Of a DNA stretch of 32,846 bases, positions 24,489 to 32,846 are shown one piece after another (the stretch's first letter is position 1; each line of letters opens with the position of its first letter). A program made the translations under genes and the position numbers. Source of the stretch: Candidatus Woesearchaeota archaeon (GTDB lineage: Archaea > Nanobdellota > Nanobdellia > Woesearchaeales > JAHJEM01). The stretch is taken from contig JAFGHY010000005.1 in the NCBI GenBank assembly GCA_016929855.1, positions 1 through 32,846 of the forward strand, given 5' to 3'. The notes beneath the pieces are model-generated. The model saw only the letters and a program-made list of their open reading frames with translations. It ran no database searches and was not told the DNA's origin.

Positions 24489-25473
24489 GTTTGCCGGTAT
24501 AAGTTTCCAAGTGTTCTTGAAGATAAGATTCGTTGGTCTGAAGGTATTTCACACTGGGTTTGAGCTTTATCCTGTGGGCGAGTACGCTAAGGAGCACTGC
24601 TGATACGTCATCCCAGTCTGCATGTTCTTTGCCGCAGAGTTTTGCATGACTTTGTGCTCTCTCAAAAAGACCCAGGCTTGCGCGTACGCTTGGCTTCTTT
24701 TCAAGATTCTGGTCATTCCTTAATTGGCGTATGAAATCCACGATGTCATGCGCGAGCGTGTCTTCTGTGGGATAGAACTTGTTTGCTTTGGTGTCAACAA
24801 TCTTTTCCTCGTCTTCCTGTGTTTCTGGGTAATTCACATAGATGAGGTCGAACCTGTCCAATAGCACATCGCTCAGTGGTTCTGTGCTGTTGTCATTAGG
24901 GTTCATTGTCGCGACAAAGATAAAATCCGCATCCAGGTCAACAGTGTAGCTTCCTATTGTGACTTTCTTCTCCTCTAGGGCTTGCAGAAGGGCATTCTGG
25001 AGCTTTTCGCTGCACCTGTTGATCTCGTCAAAGAAAAGTATGCCTTGGTTGGCCTTGAAAATCTTGCCAGGCGTGAAGGCTGTTATGCTCATCGGTCCAT
25101 ACTGCATCGCTTTTATCGGGTCTATGTCTCCCAATAGGTCTTCTGCTGTAAGATCAGGACTTCCCTGGATTCTCACAAACAATTCCTGGCCAGTGTATTG
25201 CTTAGTCGGGGTTGGTTTGCCTGCCTTCATGTTATCTTGACATACTGGGCACATGGGCCTGTCTGGCGTGCAGTGGTAAGGGCAGTTGTTGAGGGCCTTG
25301 GCTGGCAGAAGCTTTGCTATGTTCTTTGCAAGTGTTGTCTTTCCCATGCCTGGCTGTCCTACAAGGATTATGTGCCTTCCCATCAATAGGGCTGATTTTG
25401 CTTGTTTCTTGACTTCTTCCAGACCTATTATGTCTGAAAAGTCATTCTGTAGAAGGTTCTGTTCGAATGTCAT
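24472..25473 (-). CDS. MoxR-family AAA+ ATPase with Zn-finger-like Cys insertion
   Basis: LVGQPGMGKTTLAKNIA, GILFFDEINRCSEKLQNALLQALEEKKVTIGSY, FVATMNPNDN; CPYHCTPDRPMCPVC insertion. Confidence 0.9.
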   Translation of the reverse strand: MTFEQNLLQNDFSDIIGLEEVKKQAKSALLMGRHIILVGQPGMGKTTLAKNIAKLLPAKALNNCPYHCTPDRPMCPVCQDNMKAGKPTPTKQYTGQELFVRIQGSPDLTAEDLLGDIDPIKAMQYGPMSITAFTPGKIFKANQGILFFDEINRCSEKLQNALLQALEEKKVTIGSYTVDLDADFIFVATMNPNDNSTEPLSDVLLDRFDLIYVNYPETQEDEEKIVDTKANKFYPTEDTLAHDIVDFIRQLRNDQNLEKKPSVRASLGLFERAQSHAKLCGKEHADWDDVSAVLLSVLAHRIKLKPSVKYLQTNESYLQEHLETYTGKRAGAG

Positions 25474-25555
25474 AACCTATAATATGCACACTGGAGGTTT
25501 ATAAACCTATTCCGAAGGGTTTAAATTCTGAGAATGATTAATGGTGTGGCCAAAA

Positions 25556-26134
25556 TTAGAATGCAAACGAGGCTTGAATGACTATTCCTGCCACCAGGGG
25601 TATTATCATATTGTCATCTAAGTGCAGGAAGTCTATCTCAATAATCTCGGCCAGCATGGCTGCGAGCGCTCCTAGAAATGCAGGAATAGGGTTGACGAAC
25701 AGCATTGCAGCAAGTGCTGCGGCCACCAGCCCTATGATAGTCCCTTCTACTGTGCGGCTACTCTTGGGATACTTGAGTTGTCCGAAAATCCGGCCGAATA
25801 CGTTTGAAAAGCTATCCCCAAAGCTCAGTATGAGTATACTGGCAAATAGCACTTCGTTTTGGAAGATGAAGCTTGCGATTGTAATGCCTGCAAGGTATGT
25901 TATGATTCCTTTTCCTGGAATGGGATCACTTGGTCTGTCGTACTTTTTTGCAAGTGCAGAGAAAACAGGCACTTTGTATTGCATACATATGAAGCTTATG
26001 AAGAGCCCGAGGACAAGCACTGCCAGCAGGATTACTGGGTTAAGGATTTGAACCATGAACAGGATAATTATTAGCAGACCAAGGCATAGATGGAATATCT
26101 GCCTGCCAAGTTCAAGTTTTGGTTTTGTCTTCAT
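25556..26134 (-). CDS. Dolichol kinase / CTP-dependent polyprenol kinase-like membrane protein
   Basis: ELGRQIFHLCLGLL, KGIITYLAGI, LSFGDSFSNVFGRIFG, SRTVEGTIIGLVAAA. Confidence 0.85.
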   Translation of the reverse strand: MKTKPKLELGRQIFHLCLGLLIIILFMVQILNPVILLAVLVLGLFISFICMQYKVPVFSALAKKYDRPSDPIPGKGIITYLAGITIASFIFQNEVLFASILILSFGDSFSNVFGRIFGQLKYPKSSRTVEGTIIGLVAAALAAMLFVNPIPAFLGALAAMLAEIIEIDFLHLDDNMIIPLVAGIVIQASFAF

Positions 26135-26161
26135 TTTTTTCTCTTATTATCTTTAGCAATT

Positions 26162-26650
26162 TCAGTTTATGTTGGCGCCGATTCCAAACAAGTGTATTAG
26201 GGCTTCGTTGCCAGTGTATACCACAAGACTCACTGCAAGTGTCGCGATAAGCACTCCTATGATTACTGCAATTATAAATTTTCTGAAGCTCAGCCCAAGA
26301 ATATAGGCTGAGAGCGTACCAGTGTATACCCCGCTGCCGGGAAGAGGAATGCCAATGAAGACTGCGAGCGCCCATTCACCGTACTTTTCTACGCCCTGAT
26401 GGATTCTTTTCTGTGTCTTCAAGAGGAATTTCTTGTATATTCTGTCAATGAATTTTATTCTGCAGGCAAGACGGATGACTTTGTCGAGCAGGAAGTATGC
26501 AAGCACTCCTAGAAGTACATTGATGACGAAAACTAGAATTGCTGCAGTGAATAGAGGGATGCCTCCTACAAAGACCGCATAGGGTATTGCCGCCCTTAGC
26601 TCAAACAGTGGTGTAAGTGTCAGGAGTATTGTGTAAATGTAATGGTTCAT
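26162..26650 (-). CDS. Small multidrug export-like membrane protein (COG2426)
   Basis: LTPLFELRAAIPYAVFVGG, AVFIGIPLPGSGVYTGTLSAYILG. Confidence 0.85.
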   Translation of the reverse strand: MNHYIYTILLTLTPLFELRAAIPYAVFVGGIPLFTAAILVFVINVLLGVLAYFLLDKVIRLACRIKFIDRIYKKFLLKTQKRIHQGVEKYGEWALAVFIGIPLPGSGVYTGTLSAYILGLSFRKFIIAVIIGVLIATLAVSLVVYTGNEALIHLFGIGANIN

Positions 26651-26677
26651 CTTGCATCAGCTTATTCTTGTATCAGT

Positions 26678-27925
26678 TTATTGTTGTTTTTTTAATTTTG
26701 CGGATTTGCATTTCTCGGTGACGTACTTCTGTGTGATGACATCATCAAACAGTTTGCTTGGTTTCCTGAAATCGCGTTTAACCTCAGAAAATATCCTGTT
26801 ATTCTTGGTGTATGTTCTCAAGTGCTTATTCTTGAATTTTTCCACATCATATTTTGCGTTGAGTGGCGGCCCTCTTCTTTCCTTGTTCAGTGGAAGAATC
26901 TCGTCCTTAACAACAAAAACAAGCAATGCATTGTCAGGTCTGAACTCCCAGTCTGCTGACAGTACTGTGAACTCGTTCTTCTTGAGGCTTGCTATGATGT
27001 AATCGAAGATTTTCTTGACCTTGGCGCCGGCAACATCTTTCTTTTCATTCAAAGGCTTGACTTGGATGCTGAAAACTTGCGCTCCAATATTTTCCTTCCT
27101 GACCTTTACCAGGCTGATGTTCTCAGCCTTGAAGAATCTTTCTGAAGGATTCTGCATATATTCTTTTGCTCTTTTAATCAGAACATTGTACTTTTGTTTG
27201 GAGAGTGCTGCTGCAGCATTCCTTTCTTTCTGCAGAGGATCAACCACAATCAAGGGGCCTGTCTTCTTTGACCTGTTAAGTACCTTAAGGGGACTCTTGT
27301 GATGCTTCTCGATATCAATCACCACCTGGCCGTTCAAGGGCCACTTGCTGACATTTGCAATAAAATTCTCAAAATTCCCATAGTGTGCAAGCAGTATGTC
27401 AAGAACATGTCCCGAGAATCCCTGCAGGTATGATTCTGCCCCGTACACTTTGGCTGATTTGCAGAACATCTTTGCCAGCCTTATGTCATCAGGCAGTCTG
27501 TTGTTTCTTCGTGTCTGCTCCTTAACCCATTGCACGTGCAGTGGACTCATGTCCGTAACATTCAAGGCCTGCTTTTCGTCCTTCACGTCAAGAACTGGCA
27601 CAATCTCGTAGGTGTAAGTATTCCTCAGCTGAAAATAATTCCTGCTGCCATGCACTAATTCGGGCTTTAGTTTTTGGATTGCATTTTCCAGTATCTTTGA
27701 GATGTCCTGGTCTTTGTACTTGCGGTCGAACTTGACGAACAGGTCGATATCAAAATCGCCTTTTAGGTTGGTGTTCTTGGCAGTGCTCCCTCCAAGGACG
27801 CATTCTGATTGTATATTCTGCGCATTGAGTAGATTGTTGATTATTTGAATCTGTTTTTTCACATCTGCAGGCATTGGTCCGGGCTTCAATGTTTTTTTTA
27901 TTTTTTCAAGGTTCACGAGCATCAT
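26678..27925 (-). CDS. cca: Archaeal class I CCA-adding enzyme
   Basis: VLGGSTAKNTNLKGDFDIDLFVKFDRKY, YEIVPVLDV, MSPLHVQWVKEQ, RLAKMFCKSAKVYGAESYLQGFSGHVLDILLAHYG. Confidence 0.95.
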   Translation of the reverse strand: MMLVNLEKIKKTLKPGPMPADVKKQIQIINNLLNAQNIQSECVLGGSTAKNTNLKGDFDIDLFVKFDRKYKDQDISKILENAIQKLKPELVHGSRNYFQLRNTYTYEIVPVLDVKDEKQALNVTDMSPLHVQWVKEQTRRNNRLPDDIRLAKMFCKSAKVYGAESYLQGFSGHVLDILLAHYGNFENFIANVSKWPLNGQVVIDIEKHHKSPLKVLNRSKKTGPLIVVDPLQKERNAAAALSKQKYNVLIKRAKEYMQNPSERFFKAENISLVKVRKENIGAQVFSIQVKPLNEKKDVAGAKVKKIFDYIIASLKKNEFTVLSADWEFRPDNALLVFVVKDEILPLNKERRGPPLNAKYDVEKFKNKHLRTYTKNNRIFSEVKRDFRKPSKLFDDVITQKYVTEKCKSAKLKKQQ

Positions 27926-28054
27926 TAATCTACAGGGCTTTTTAAAGTATATTGAAGAATACCAGACTATTGACCTGATATTCTTAATATTTTCTAAAGC
28001 AGAAAAATTTAGTGCAATAGTTGGAAGGAAAATTCATGCGTTCATGTGTTCACA

Positions 28055-28432
28055 CTATTTTTTCTTTTTATTCCAGCCAATAAGGAACATGATTCCAATA
28101 AAGAAAGCAATTCCAGAAATCTGCAATGCCCATGATACATAATACCATTTAAAACCATTTCTAATAGATGTAATTAAAAGAAGTGCAATATAGATGATTC
28201 CTGAAAGGATAAATGCTACTCCTCCTACAATTTCATGCTTCCAAGAGATTAACAAAACAACCAATAGAATAATTGCAGGAATGTTATGAATGAACAATCC
28301 TAAAATCGCCCCCCAGAAACCATAATTCTCTTCAAAAATATCTAGTGACATCAGGACTAAAAATAATATGAAGATTATAGATAATAGTCTTGGTACCCAA
28401 TAGATATAATTGTTAATCTTTTTTTTTGTCAT
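28055..28432 (-). CDS. Small four-TM membrane protein
   Basis: Four hydrophobic helices in a 125-aa ORF ending IGWNKKKK; upstream TATA-like sequence. Confidence 0.65.
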   Translation of the reverse strand: MTKKKINNYIYWVPRLLSIIFILFLVLMSLDIFEENYGFWGAILGLFIHNIPAIILLVVLLISWKHEIVGGVAFILSGIIYIALLLITSIRNGFKWYYVSWALQISGIAFFIGIMFLIGWNKKKK

Positions 28433-28576
28433 AATATAGTTATTAGGAGCTTTAGATATATAATCTTTATGTTAATACAAGGATAGTCTGGCGAGTCGCC
28501 TGAATTGATGATAATCATTTATTAAATGCAGAATACATTGTTGATGGTGTTCTAAAAAATACGAAAAAATAGAGTC

Positions 28577-30289
28577 TCATATGGGGGGTGGTATTCCTGG
28601 TCCTCGCTTCTTCTTTTTCTTGGAAAGGATTCTGAACCCGAATATCCCTGCCACTACTACTGCAAGAATTATGATTATGACTATACTGTTTTCTGCTCCG
28701 AAGGATAGGATGCTGCCAATGAGCATGTTGCCTCTCGTGTACTCTATCTGGACTTCAGGTGTTGACTGCGTCAGCAGAGTGTCAGCCTGCCCATAGTAGA
28801 GGATGATTGTCTTTGGAGTGTCTATGATTCTGCTGGTTTCTGTATACAGTGCAGGTACTGTTAGTATACCTTGTGAATTTGCAGGAATTGTTATGGTGTT
28901 TGACGCAAGAACCTCTTCATCATCGAATAGGATTTCTGCAAAAGCAACAATATCTTGGTTTTGAGGGTTGCTCGCTTTTACCTGAATTTCTTCTCTGCCT
29001 TCATTGAATTTTGCCTGCTCAAGGACTATTGTTGTCTGCTCCTTGTGAGTGCTCTGTTCAGCTTGAGCAATAACCAAGGACAGGCCTTCATCAGACAGTA
29101 TGCTGTACCTCAGTGGCTGCTTGTAGTTGAATTTGGTGTTAACGACAGTCCTTACAATATCATCAGTAGTGGCAGGGACTTCATAAGGTATTGTGATTGT
29201 GCTTCCAGGCTTTATCTTGTGCAAATTCAGGTCTGCCAGAGGATTTCCTGAGAATTCAACATTGGTGAAGAATTCAGTGTCAATATTTCCTGTGCTCTTG
29301 AAAGTAATCGCGAGTATCTTCATGTTGCTGTAATACACAACCTTGTCTATATTCATCTGCGAGAAAGGGAAATCAAAGTAGACGCTGTCCAGGTCAAGAA
29401 TCTTTCCTTCCATTCCCTCCACGTTTGTCATCGTCCTGCCGTACCTTAATAGCATTTTGAGGTTCTTCTTGGAGAGTTCTTCGAGTTCTTTTGCAATGTT
29501 TGCCGTACCTCCTCCTATGACTTCAAAGTTCTCGATTCCGCTCTCAGCCATCAGCTCTGCAGTGGCTTCCTTATCTCCATAATAGACAAATATTGGTAAC
29601 TTTTGTTTTAGAGTATTCAGGTCTATGGCATCCATGCGTGTTATGATGCCCCATTCATTGTCAATGCTGTCGAAGAGCATTTTCGTGAGGACTATTGCAT
29701 TCTCATCAGAGTAATCAGTATATTTTTCACCAGGAAGATCTTTCGCGAATCTTATTGGAAAATGCCCTGCAACTATTATGTTATCGTTACCTGCTATTAT
29801 TGACCTTACATTATCCCAATTCTGTTCTGTCACGAAAAGAGGGGCGTAATTATTGTCGAATAGGAACGAAGAAAGGACGACAGGCTCTATGCCTGATGAT
29901 GGGTCAAAAAGTATGTATCCTGCATAATCCTTGTTTCCGAACAATTCATTTTGCAGTTCTGTGTAGTCCTTGTATCTGAGGACATTTATGTCTTCATAGC
30001 CATCAACTTCTGCAAACGAGTCAAAATTCTTGACTACAGGCTTTGAGGTAGACTCGTGCACGTAGACTGTCTCCCCTTTAGGTATTGTTTTTGTCTTGAG
30101 TTCTGCGTCCATTAGGCTGCTGAAGTGCAGGAACTGGTAGTCATTCATGCCTGCGTAAATAACAGAGAGATAATGGTCCTTCCAGTCGTTTGAATTGGAT
30201 ACCACAAGCCCCCTGGCGGAAACTAGGCTAGAAAAGACGACCAGCACGAAAACAAGTAATACTATGATTCTTTTGCTTGAAATCACCAT
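28577..30289 (-). CDS. Surface-anchored protein: signal peptide, large ectodomain (cell-wall-binding-repeat-2-like), C-terminal TM
   Basis: N-term IIVLLVFVLVVFSSLVSARG; DNIIVAGHFPIRFAKDL, GGGTANIAKELEEL; C-term IVIIIILAVVVAGIFGFRILSKKKKKRGPGIPPPI. Confidence 0.75.
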   Translation of the reverse strand: MVISSKRIIVLLVFVLVVFSSLVSARGLVVSNSNDWKDHYLSVIYAGMNDYQFLHFSSLMDAELKTKTIPKGETVYVHESTSKPVVKNFDSFAEVDGYEDINVLRYKDYTELQNELFGNKDYAGYILFDPSSGIEPVVLSSFLFDNNYAPLFVTEQNWDNVRSIIAGNDNIIVAGHFPIRFAKDLPGEKYTDYSDENAIVLTKMLFDSIDNEWGIITRMDAIDLNTLKQKLPIFVYYGDKEATAELMAESGIENFEVIGGGTANIAKELEELSKKNLKMLLRYGRTMTNVEGMEGKILDLDSVYFDFPFSQMNIDKVVYYSNMKILAITFKSTGNIDTEFFTNVEFSGNPLADLNLHKIKPGSTITIPYEVPATTDDIVRTVVNTKFNYKQPLRYSILSDEGLSLVIAQAEQSTHKEQTTIVLEQAKFNEGREEIQVKASNPQNQDIVAFAEILFDDEEVLASNTITIPANSQGILTVPALYTETSRIIDTPKTIILYYGQADTLLTQSTPEVQIEYTRGNMLIGSILSFGAENSIVIIIILAVVVAGIFGFRILSKKKKKRGPGIPPPI

Positions 30290-30352
30290 TTAAGCCGCCC
30301 CAAAGACCCCCTAATTATATCAGAGTTAATCTGGTAGGTTGTTTGTTAACAT

Positions 30353-30373
30353 ATTTAAATAATTGTCGATTTG
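30353..30373 (-). promoter_or_regulatory. BRE-TATA promoter of surface protein 28577-30289
   Basis: Minus strand CAAATCGACAATTATTTAAAT, near-identical to 31215-31235. Confidence 0.55.
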
Positions 30374-30431
30374 CCATGTACAGTAATCCAGTATAAACAA
30401 TGCAGAAAAAAATACAAAAAAAGAAAGGTGT

Positions 30432-31157
30432 TTATATCATTTCCACCCAGACAAAATATTCATCTGAGGCAGTTTCACCGCCCGTACCATTCTCAGGAAG
30501 GATAACTTGGTAATCTGCAGTCTCGTTCCTGAAATTGACTCCATTCTCAAACACTTTTCCTGCAAAAACTATGTAAGTGCCGTCAGTCAGACTGTAAGTC
30601 AGGTATTCGTAGCTTTCATTCCATGCGGTTGTATTCGCGAAGTCAGACGAGATTGTGCTGAAGATTCCAGAACCAATGTTCTGTGCTGTTCCTGTAAATG
30701 TTAATGAATAATTGTCTGCATAGTCTCCACTCAAGTAGCTGAAGTTTGAGACAACTTCTGAAGTGTTGGCATCAGCAAGGCTCGCCCACATTATGGTGCT
30801 GCTTGTTGACATGTACACCAGGTTACCGAGTGCTGTCCACTCATACATGGTGTTAGCATCATCATCTCCAAGTACGATGAATCCTGTGACATCTCCTATC
30901 ACACCCACCCACCTGTAGGTTGTAACGTTGGTACTGAGATTAGCACCCGTGATATTACCTGCCTCAACAGTGACATTACCTATGGATTGGTTAGGATACT
31001 CTCCAAAATCTGCCTGGCTTGCTACTACTACAGCTCCAGGTTCTGCGGCAAAAATCCCGAAAGAGTTCAGGACCAGCAGGATAATGATTAAGAACAAAGG
31101 TGTCTTGATAAAACTAATTATCAATTCTATAAATAAATCACTTTTCACTAGGCTCAC
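30432..31157 (-). CDS. Secreted surface protein, paralog 1
   Basis: Signal peptide; EAGNITGANLSTNVTTYRWVGVIGDVTGFIVLGDDDANTMYEWTA... paralogous to 31501-32193. Confidence 0.8.
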   Translation of the reverse strand: MSLVKSDLFIELIISFIKTPLFLIIILLVLNSFGIFAAEPGAVVVASQADFGEYPNQSIGNVTVEAGNITGANLSTNVTTYRWVGVIGDVTGFIVLGDDDANTMYEWTALGNLVYMSTSSTIMWASLADANTSEVVSNFSYLSGDYADNYSLTFTGTAQNIGSGIFSTISSDFANTTAWNESYEYLTYSLTDGTYIVFAGKVFENGVNFRNETADYQVILPENGTGGETASDEYFVWVEMI

Positions 31158-31214
31158 CCCATTTCATAATACGACCCTATTCACCCAATATATAGCTACA
31201 ATAAAGCTACTCAT

Positions 31215-31235
31215 TTAAATAGTTGTCGATTTTAA
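31215..31235 (-). promoter_or_regulatory. BRE-TATA promoter of surface paralog 1
   Basis: Minus strand AAAATCGACAACTATTTAAAT. Confidence 0.55.
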
Positions 31236-31500
31236 GGCAGAAGAATTTTTTACTGCATAATAACTACCAATATTGTTTTGTCGACGTGAAACATAAAGAA
31301 TTAGGATTATCGAAATCAAAAACACGCCCTAAATGCTCAAATTCCTGGAAAAATTTGGCAAGATCAAAGCAGGATTTAATCTGAACGAGGTATGCAACTG
31401 GCAAAAATCCACGGTATAAAAACCGAGGCATGCTTCTTCAATAACAATCAAGAATGATTATTCAAATAAAAGAAAAAAAAGAAAAATATCCAACAATTGC

Positions 31501-32193
31501 TCAGACCAGTTCTACCCAGAAGTAATAGGTGTCAGCAGTAGTATCTCCGCCGTCTCCATTCTCAGGGAGAATCATCTGATAGTCTGCAGTTTCAGCTCTG
31601 TATGCGTTCTGGTCCTCTTGAACAGGTGTTGCAAATACTATGCTTGCCCCATCTGTCAGACTGTATGTTTTCCAGTAATCTCCTGCACCTGCTTGTAACG
31701 TCAGAGCATAGTCTGATGTCAATGTGCTGAAAATTCCTGAACCGATGTTCTCTGCAGTGTTGTTGAATGTGTTTGTGTAGTTGTCTGCATCTCCAGCTGT
31801 CGCCAACCACGTGAAGTTAGCTGTAACTGCGGTAGCATCGGCATCTGCAAGGCTTGTCCAGGTTACTGAACTTTCATTGCATGCATAAACCATCTCGCCT
31901 GCAGCTGTCCACACGTACATCTCATTCCTGTCTTCGTCACCGAGTACGATGTTTCCTGAAACTTCTCCAAATACACCAACCCACCGGTATGTTGAGACGT
32001 TTACAGTTAAGTTTGTTGTACTTATGTTGCCTGCTTCGACGTTGATGCTTCCTGCATCGGTGATATTGTATTCACCGTGGTCTACAGCAGTCGTGACAGT
32101 CGCACCTCCTGGTTCAACTGCCATCGCGTTTCCGACATACAGCAAGAATAAGCTAAGAATTACTAATAGCATTGCTGTCTTCTCTTGTCGCAT
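31501..32193 (-). CDS. Secreted surface protein, paralog 2
   Basis: Signal peptide MRQEKTAMLLVILSLFLLYVGNAMA; EAGNISTTNLTVNVSTYRWVGVFGEVSGNIVLGDEDRNEMYVWTA; SD GGAGGTGA before ATG 32193. Confidence 0.8.
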   Translation of the reverse strand: MRQEKTAMLLVILSLFLLYVGNAMAVEPGGATVTTAVDHGEYNITDAGSINVEAGNISTTNLTVNVSTYRWVGVFGEVSGNIVLGDEDRNEMYVWTAAGEMVYACNESSVTWTSLADADATAVTANFTWLATAGDADNYTNTFNNTAENIGSGIFSTLTSDYALTLQAGAGDYWKTYSLTDGASIVFATPVQEDQNAYRAETADYQMILPENGDGGDTTADTYYFWVELV

Positions 32194-32670
32194 CTGTTCA
32201 CCTCCGTTTCTAGTCATTACTGTCCTTTAAGAATCATGAATCCTAAAGGAAAATTGTTACTTACACCTAACTCTGATATTATTCGTTTATATAGTTTTCG
32301 GTTCAAGTAAAATCAAACATTCAAATTAGCACTCTACAGCCCCCGAATAATAGTTACTCAGAAATGAATACATGAGATAATTCAAAGATTTTTTGGGATT
32401 TCTAAATAATCAACCCGCGACATCATAAGATGAATTAGTTAAACAATACTCTAACAAACAATACAAACGTAATAACTTAGCCTGATAGCAAGCAATTAAG
32501 CCCTTAGAAAAGGTTGTTGCACACAGTGTAAAAAAAGCGATATATTTATAAAAGCGAAATCGAATTGAAAATCATTGAAAAATGCTGTTGCATTGGCTGG
32601 AAAAAATTGAGCTGATTTGCATTAAATAAGGGAATAATTCATTTTTATAACATTTTAGAGGTGAGGAAAA

Positions 32671-32846
32671 CTGAATACTGACAATCCAAGAGAGAGAGAT
32701 TATTCTAATTCATTATCGCCTTTTGTGTTCCATGATGGAACGCGTGCCTCTAACATTTCTGAGCTAATCCAAAAAATCAAGGATTTGGACGACAATACCT
32801 TCAACAGGTTCGTGAACCAGGAAAAACATGATTTTGCAGAGTGGAT
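32671..32846 (+). CDS. Partial DUF5752-like protein, apparent CTG start
   Basis: SD GAGGTGA (32658-32664), then (L)NTDNPRERDYSNSLSPFVFHDGTRASNISELIQKIKDLDDNTFNRFVNQEKHDFAEW...; open to the window edge; upstream in-frame TGA leaves no ATG/GTG/TTG near the SD. Confidence 0.55.
   Translation, partial: MNTDNPRERDYSNSLSPFVFHDGTRASNISELIQKIKDLDDNTFNRFVNQEKHDFAEW

Noticed and set aside
31332-31418. 28-aa ORF MLKFLEKFGKIKAGFNLNEVCNWQKSTV in the gap between surface paralogs
   Set aside because: No SD or coupling evidence; too short to support without comparative data.
1-32846. CRISPR arrays, tRNA genes, IS elements with transposase
   Set aside because: No regularly spaced direct repeats with spacers, no GGTTCGAATCC-like T-loops, and no transposase/integrase motifs seen.

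Overview
Archaeal chromosomal window, probably DPANN/Woesearchaeota-like judging from gene content (inference). Landmarks from left to right: a replication-associated block with orc1/cdc6 next to an Era-like GTPase, a DUF2073 protein and a Zn-ribbon protein (oapA/B/C-like); TatD; archease and RtcB; two class III signal peptide pilin-like proteins; Sua5/YrdC; a ParA / AAA+ / coiled-coil / intracellular subtilase / small-protein accessory block; Ogg2 and AlkD-like DNA repair genes; a peroxiredoxin (frameshifted), SOD and Fur/PerR block; MoxR and VWA; membrane and lipid genes; the CCA-adding enzyme; and an array of secreted surface proteins. Most noteworthy: (1) the divergent AAA+/coiled-coil and cytoplasmic subtilase/I9-like small-protein cassette; (2) an operon of overlapping micro-ORFs just downstream of orc1, missed by the ORF track; (3) a dense inverted-repeat structure upstream of orc1 (candidate origin or ncRNA); (4) a two-copy, ~130-bp double-hairpin element whose second hairpin looks inverted between copies; (5) a peroxiredoxin frameshift at the catalytic Cys and an in-frame stop in a lipoprotein gene. 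All calls come from reading the sequence and recalling families; no searches were run.
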